Origin: Bacteroidales bacterium
Lineage (GTDB): Bacteria > Bacteroidota > Bacteroidia > Bacteroidales > F082
Reading direction: 5' to 3'
Length of the DNA: 64,000 nt
Assembly (NCBI GenBank): GCA_016936355.1
Contig: JAFGYB010000018.1
Coordinates: 62,001 to 126,000 of the forward strand
The notes under the pieces are model-generated. The model had not been told where the DNA came from and searched no databases. It saw nothing but the letters and a program-made list of their open reading frames with translations. The position numbers and the translations under genes are program-made. Of this stretch, positions 63,434 through 64,000 are shown piece after piece (within the stretch, counting starts at the first letter, position 1; each line of letters opens with the position of its first letter).

Positions 63434-63971
63434 AAATGTTTATTATTTTAAATGTGCTGTGGTAATATTTTTGGTTGCCTACAATGGAACATAGCTTCCC
63501 CGGGTTAGGGAAAATTGATGTTTAAGTACGGCACGGGAAACAGGTAAAAGGTACCTTATGGAAGGCGTTCTATGTGGTCTTGTCGCAGAAGAAAATGGTT
63601 TGACTTCGCATCAGTTGATTGAAAAAGAAAGCCTGTTTTTTTTGGTTTTGATCCGGCTCATTTTTGTCATCAGCAGTAGTAACTGAAAGAGTAGTTGGAT
63701 TGAGTGTGTGTTGTTTTTTTAAAGTATTTCTTTCTACCATGAAAGCCTCCAAATTTTTGAGGTTTGTGTATCGGGACAGTATAGAATGGCATTTCTGACT
63801 TTGTTTCGATGTTGAATTCAGTCGAAAACCGATACTTATTTTTTGGTATGCAAATTTAATCAAAATATGTTAAAGTCGGGATGTTTACCTACCCGCCGGG
63901 AAACAACAGCCCTTGCTGGTACAAAAAAAGCTGCCCGTTCGGGCAGCTTTTTTAATTGAAAACAGAATTAT
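63434..63971. other. Upstream region of the arg operon
   Basis: No gene clearly supported. The nearest exact -7 match on the minus strand is TAAATTTG at 63851-63858, which would give a leader of more than 400 bases. A minus-strand frame 63570-63740 (MVERNTLKK to CDKTT) is open but has no recognised family. A terminator lies at 63923-63952. Confidence 0.5.
63923..63952 (-). terminator. Intrinsic terminator (minus direction, possibly both)
   Basis: AAAGCTGCCC / GGGCAGCTTT with GTTC loop. The A run on its left gives a T run for minus-strand transcripts; a shorter T run lies on the right. Confidence 0.85.
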
Positions 63972-64000
63972 TTATTGTTTGACTAACTGAATGTCAACCG
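63972..64000 (-). CDS. C-terminal end of a gene entering from the right edge
   Basis: The last codons read VDIQLVKQ then TAA on the minus strand, 20 bases before the terminator at 63923-63952. The sequence would suit the tail of a type IX sorting domain, but eight residues do not prove this. Confidence 0.35.

Noticed and set aside
63570-63740. Possible leader peptide of the arg operon
   Set aside because: Only one Arg codon beyond the start region and no competing hairpins were seen, so an attenuation model like that of lysC is not supported.

Overview
The window looks like a chromosomal segment of a Bacteroidetes bacterium, probably Bacteroidales or Marinilabiliales; the rank below phylum is inference. 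Four things support this. Many genes have a TAnnTTTG element (the Bacteroidetes -7 promoter box) a short way upstream, and strong Shine-Dalgarno sites are scarce. There is a type IX secretion (T9SS) C-terminal sorting domain and an LruC-domain lipoprotein. There is an alternative GlmU and a long-tailed ribosomal protein S16. There is also the glycogen cluster built on a UDP-glucose-type (GT3) synthase. No tRNA, rRNA, CRISPR array, prophage or intact insertion sequence was seen, and no DNA-binding transcription regulator is encoded.

Layout. 0-8.8 kb: partial radical SAM protein, a frameshifted cation-chloride cotransporter, a fatty acyl-CoA ligase, an outer-membrane beta-barrel protein behind two matching palindromes, a LuxC-type acyl-CoA reductase, L31 type B and alternative GlmU. 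9-13.6 kb: Lon, an orphan solute-binding lipoprotein and a small lipoprotein. 13.8-18.7 kb: rpsP, rimM and trmN6, with tex and a spermidine-synthase-like methyltransferase facing them. 18.7-25.8 kb: methylmalonyl-CoA decarboxylase-like protein, SDR, lipoprotein, DUF4783-nadC-yihY, a GFA-family protein, a small outer-membrane protein and a methyltransferase. 25.9-35.1 kb: a four-gene glycogen operon (debranching enzyme, GT4, GH57, and a GT3 synthase fused to a GT35 phosphorylase). 35.5-42.8 kb: LruC lipoprotein, aminotransferase, ADP-forming acyl-CoA synthetase and a FakA-FakB fusion. 42.9-46.9 kb: gene remnant and repeat-like DNA, then the polyamine operon speA-speB-deoxyhypusine-synthase-like. 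47.1-49.7 kb: lysC-lysA behind what looks like a translation-coupled attenuator. 49.9-53.5 kb: small sorted protein and a large T9SS substrate. 53.9-58.9 kb: ClC channel/exchanger with an RCK_C domain, Na+/H+ antiporter and GH53 galactanase. 59.1-63.4 kb: argB-argD-argC-argJ operon.

The parts that stand out: (1) the GH57 amylase of the glycogen operon ends in an 84-residue domain that reads like the C-terminal domain of the flagellar switch protein FliG; (2) the lysC leader carries a 12-codon reading frame rich in aspartate-family codons, a candidate 7-bp antiterminator and an intrinsic terminator in the order expected for attenuation; (3) a fatty acid kinase subunit and its fatty-acid-binding partner are fused in one chain; (4) a bacterial deoxyhypusine-synthase homologue with the catalytic lysine sits in a polyamine operon, with a decayed copy of its 3' end 700 bp downstream; (5) two 25-nt palindromes of one design lie in front of a porin-like gene.
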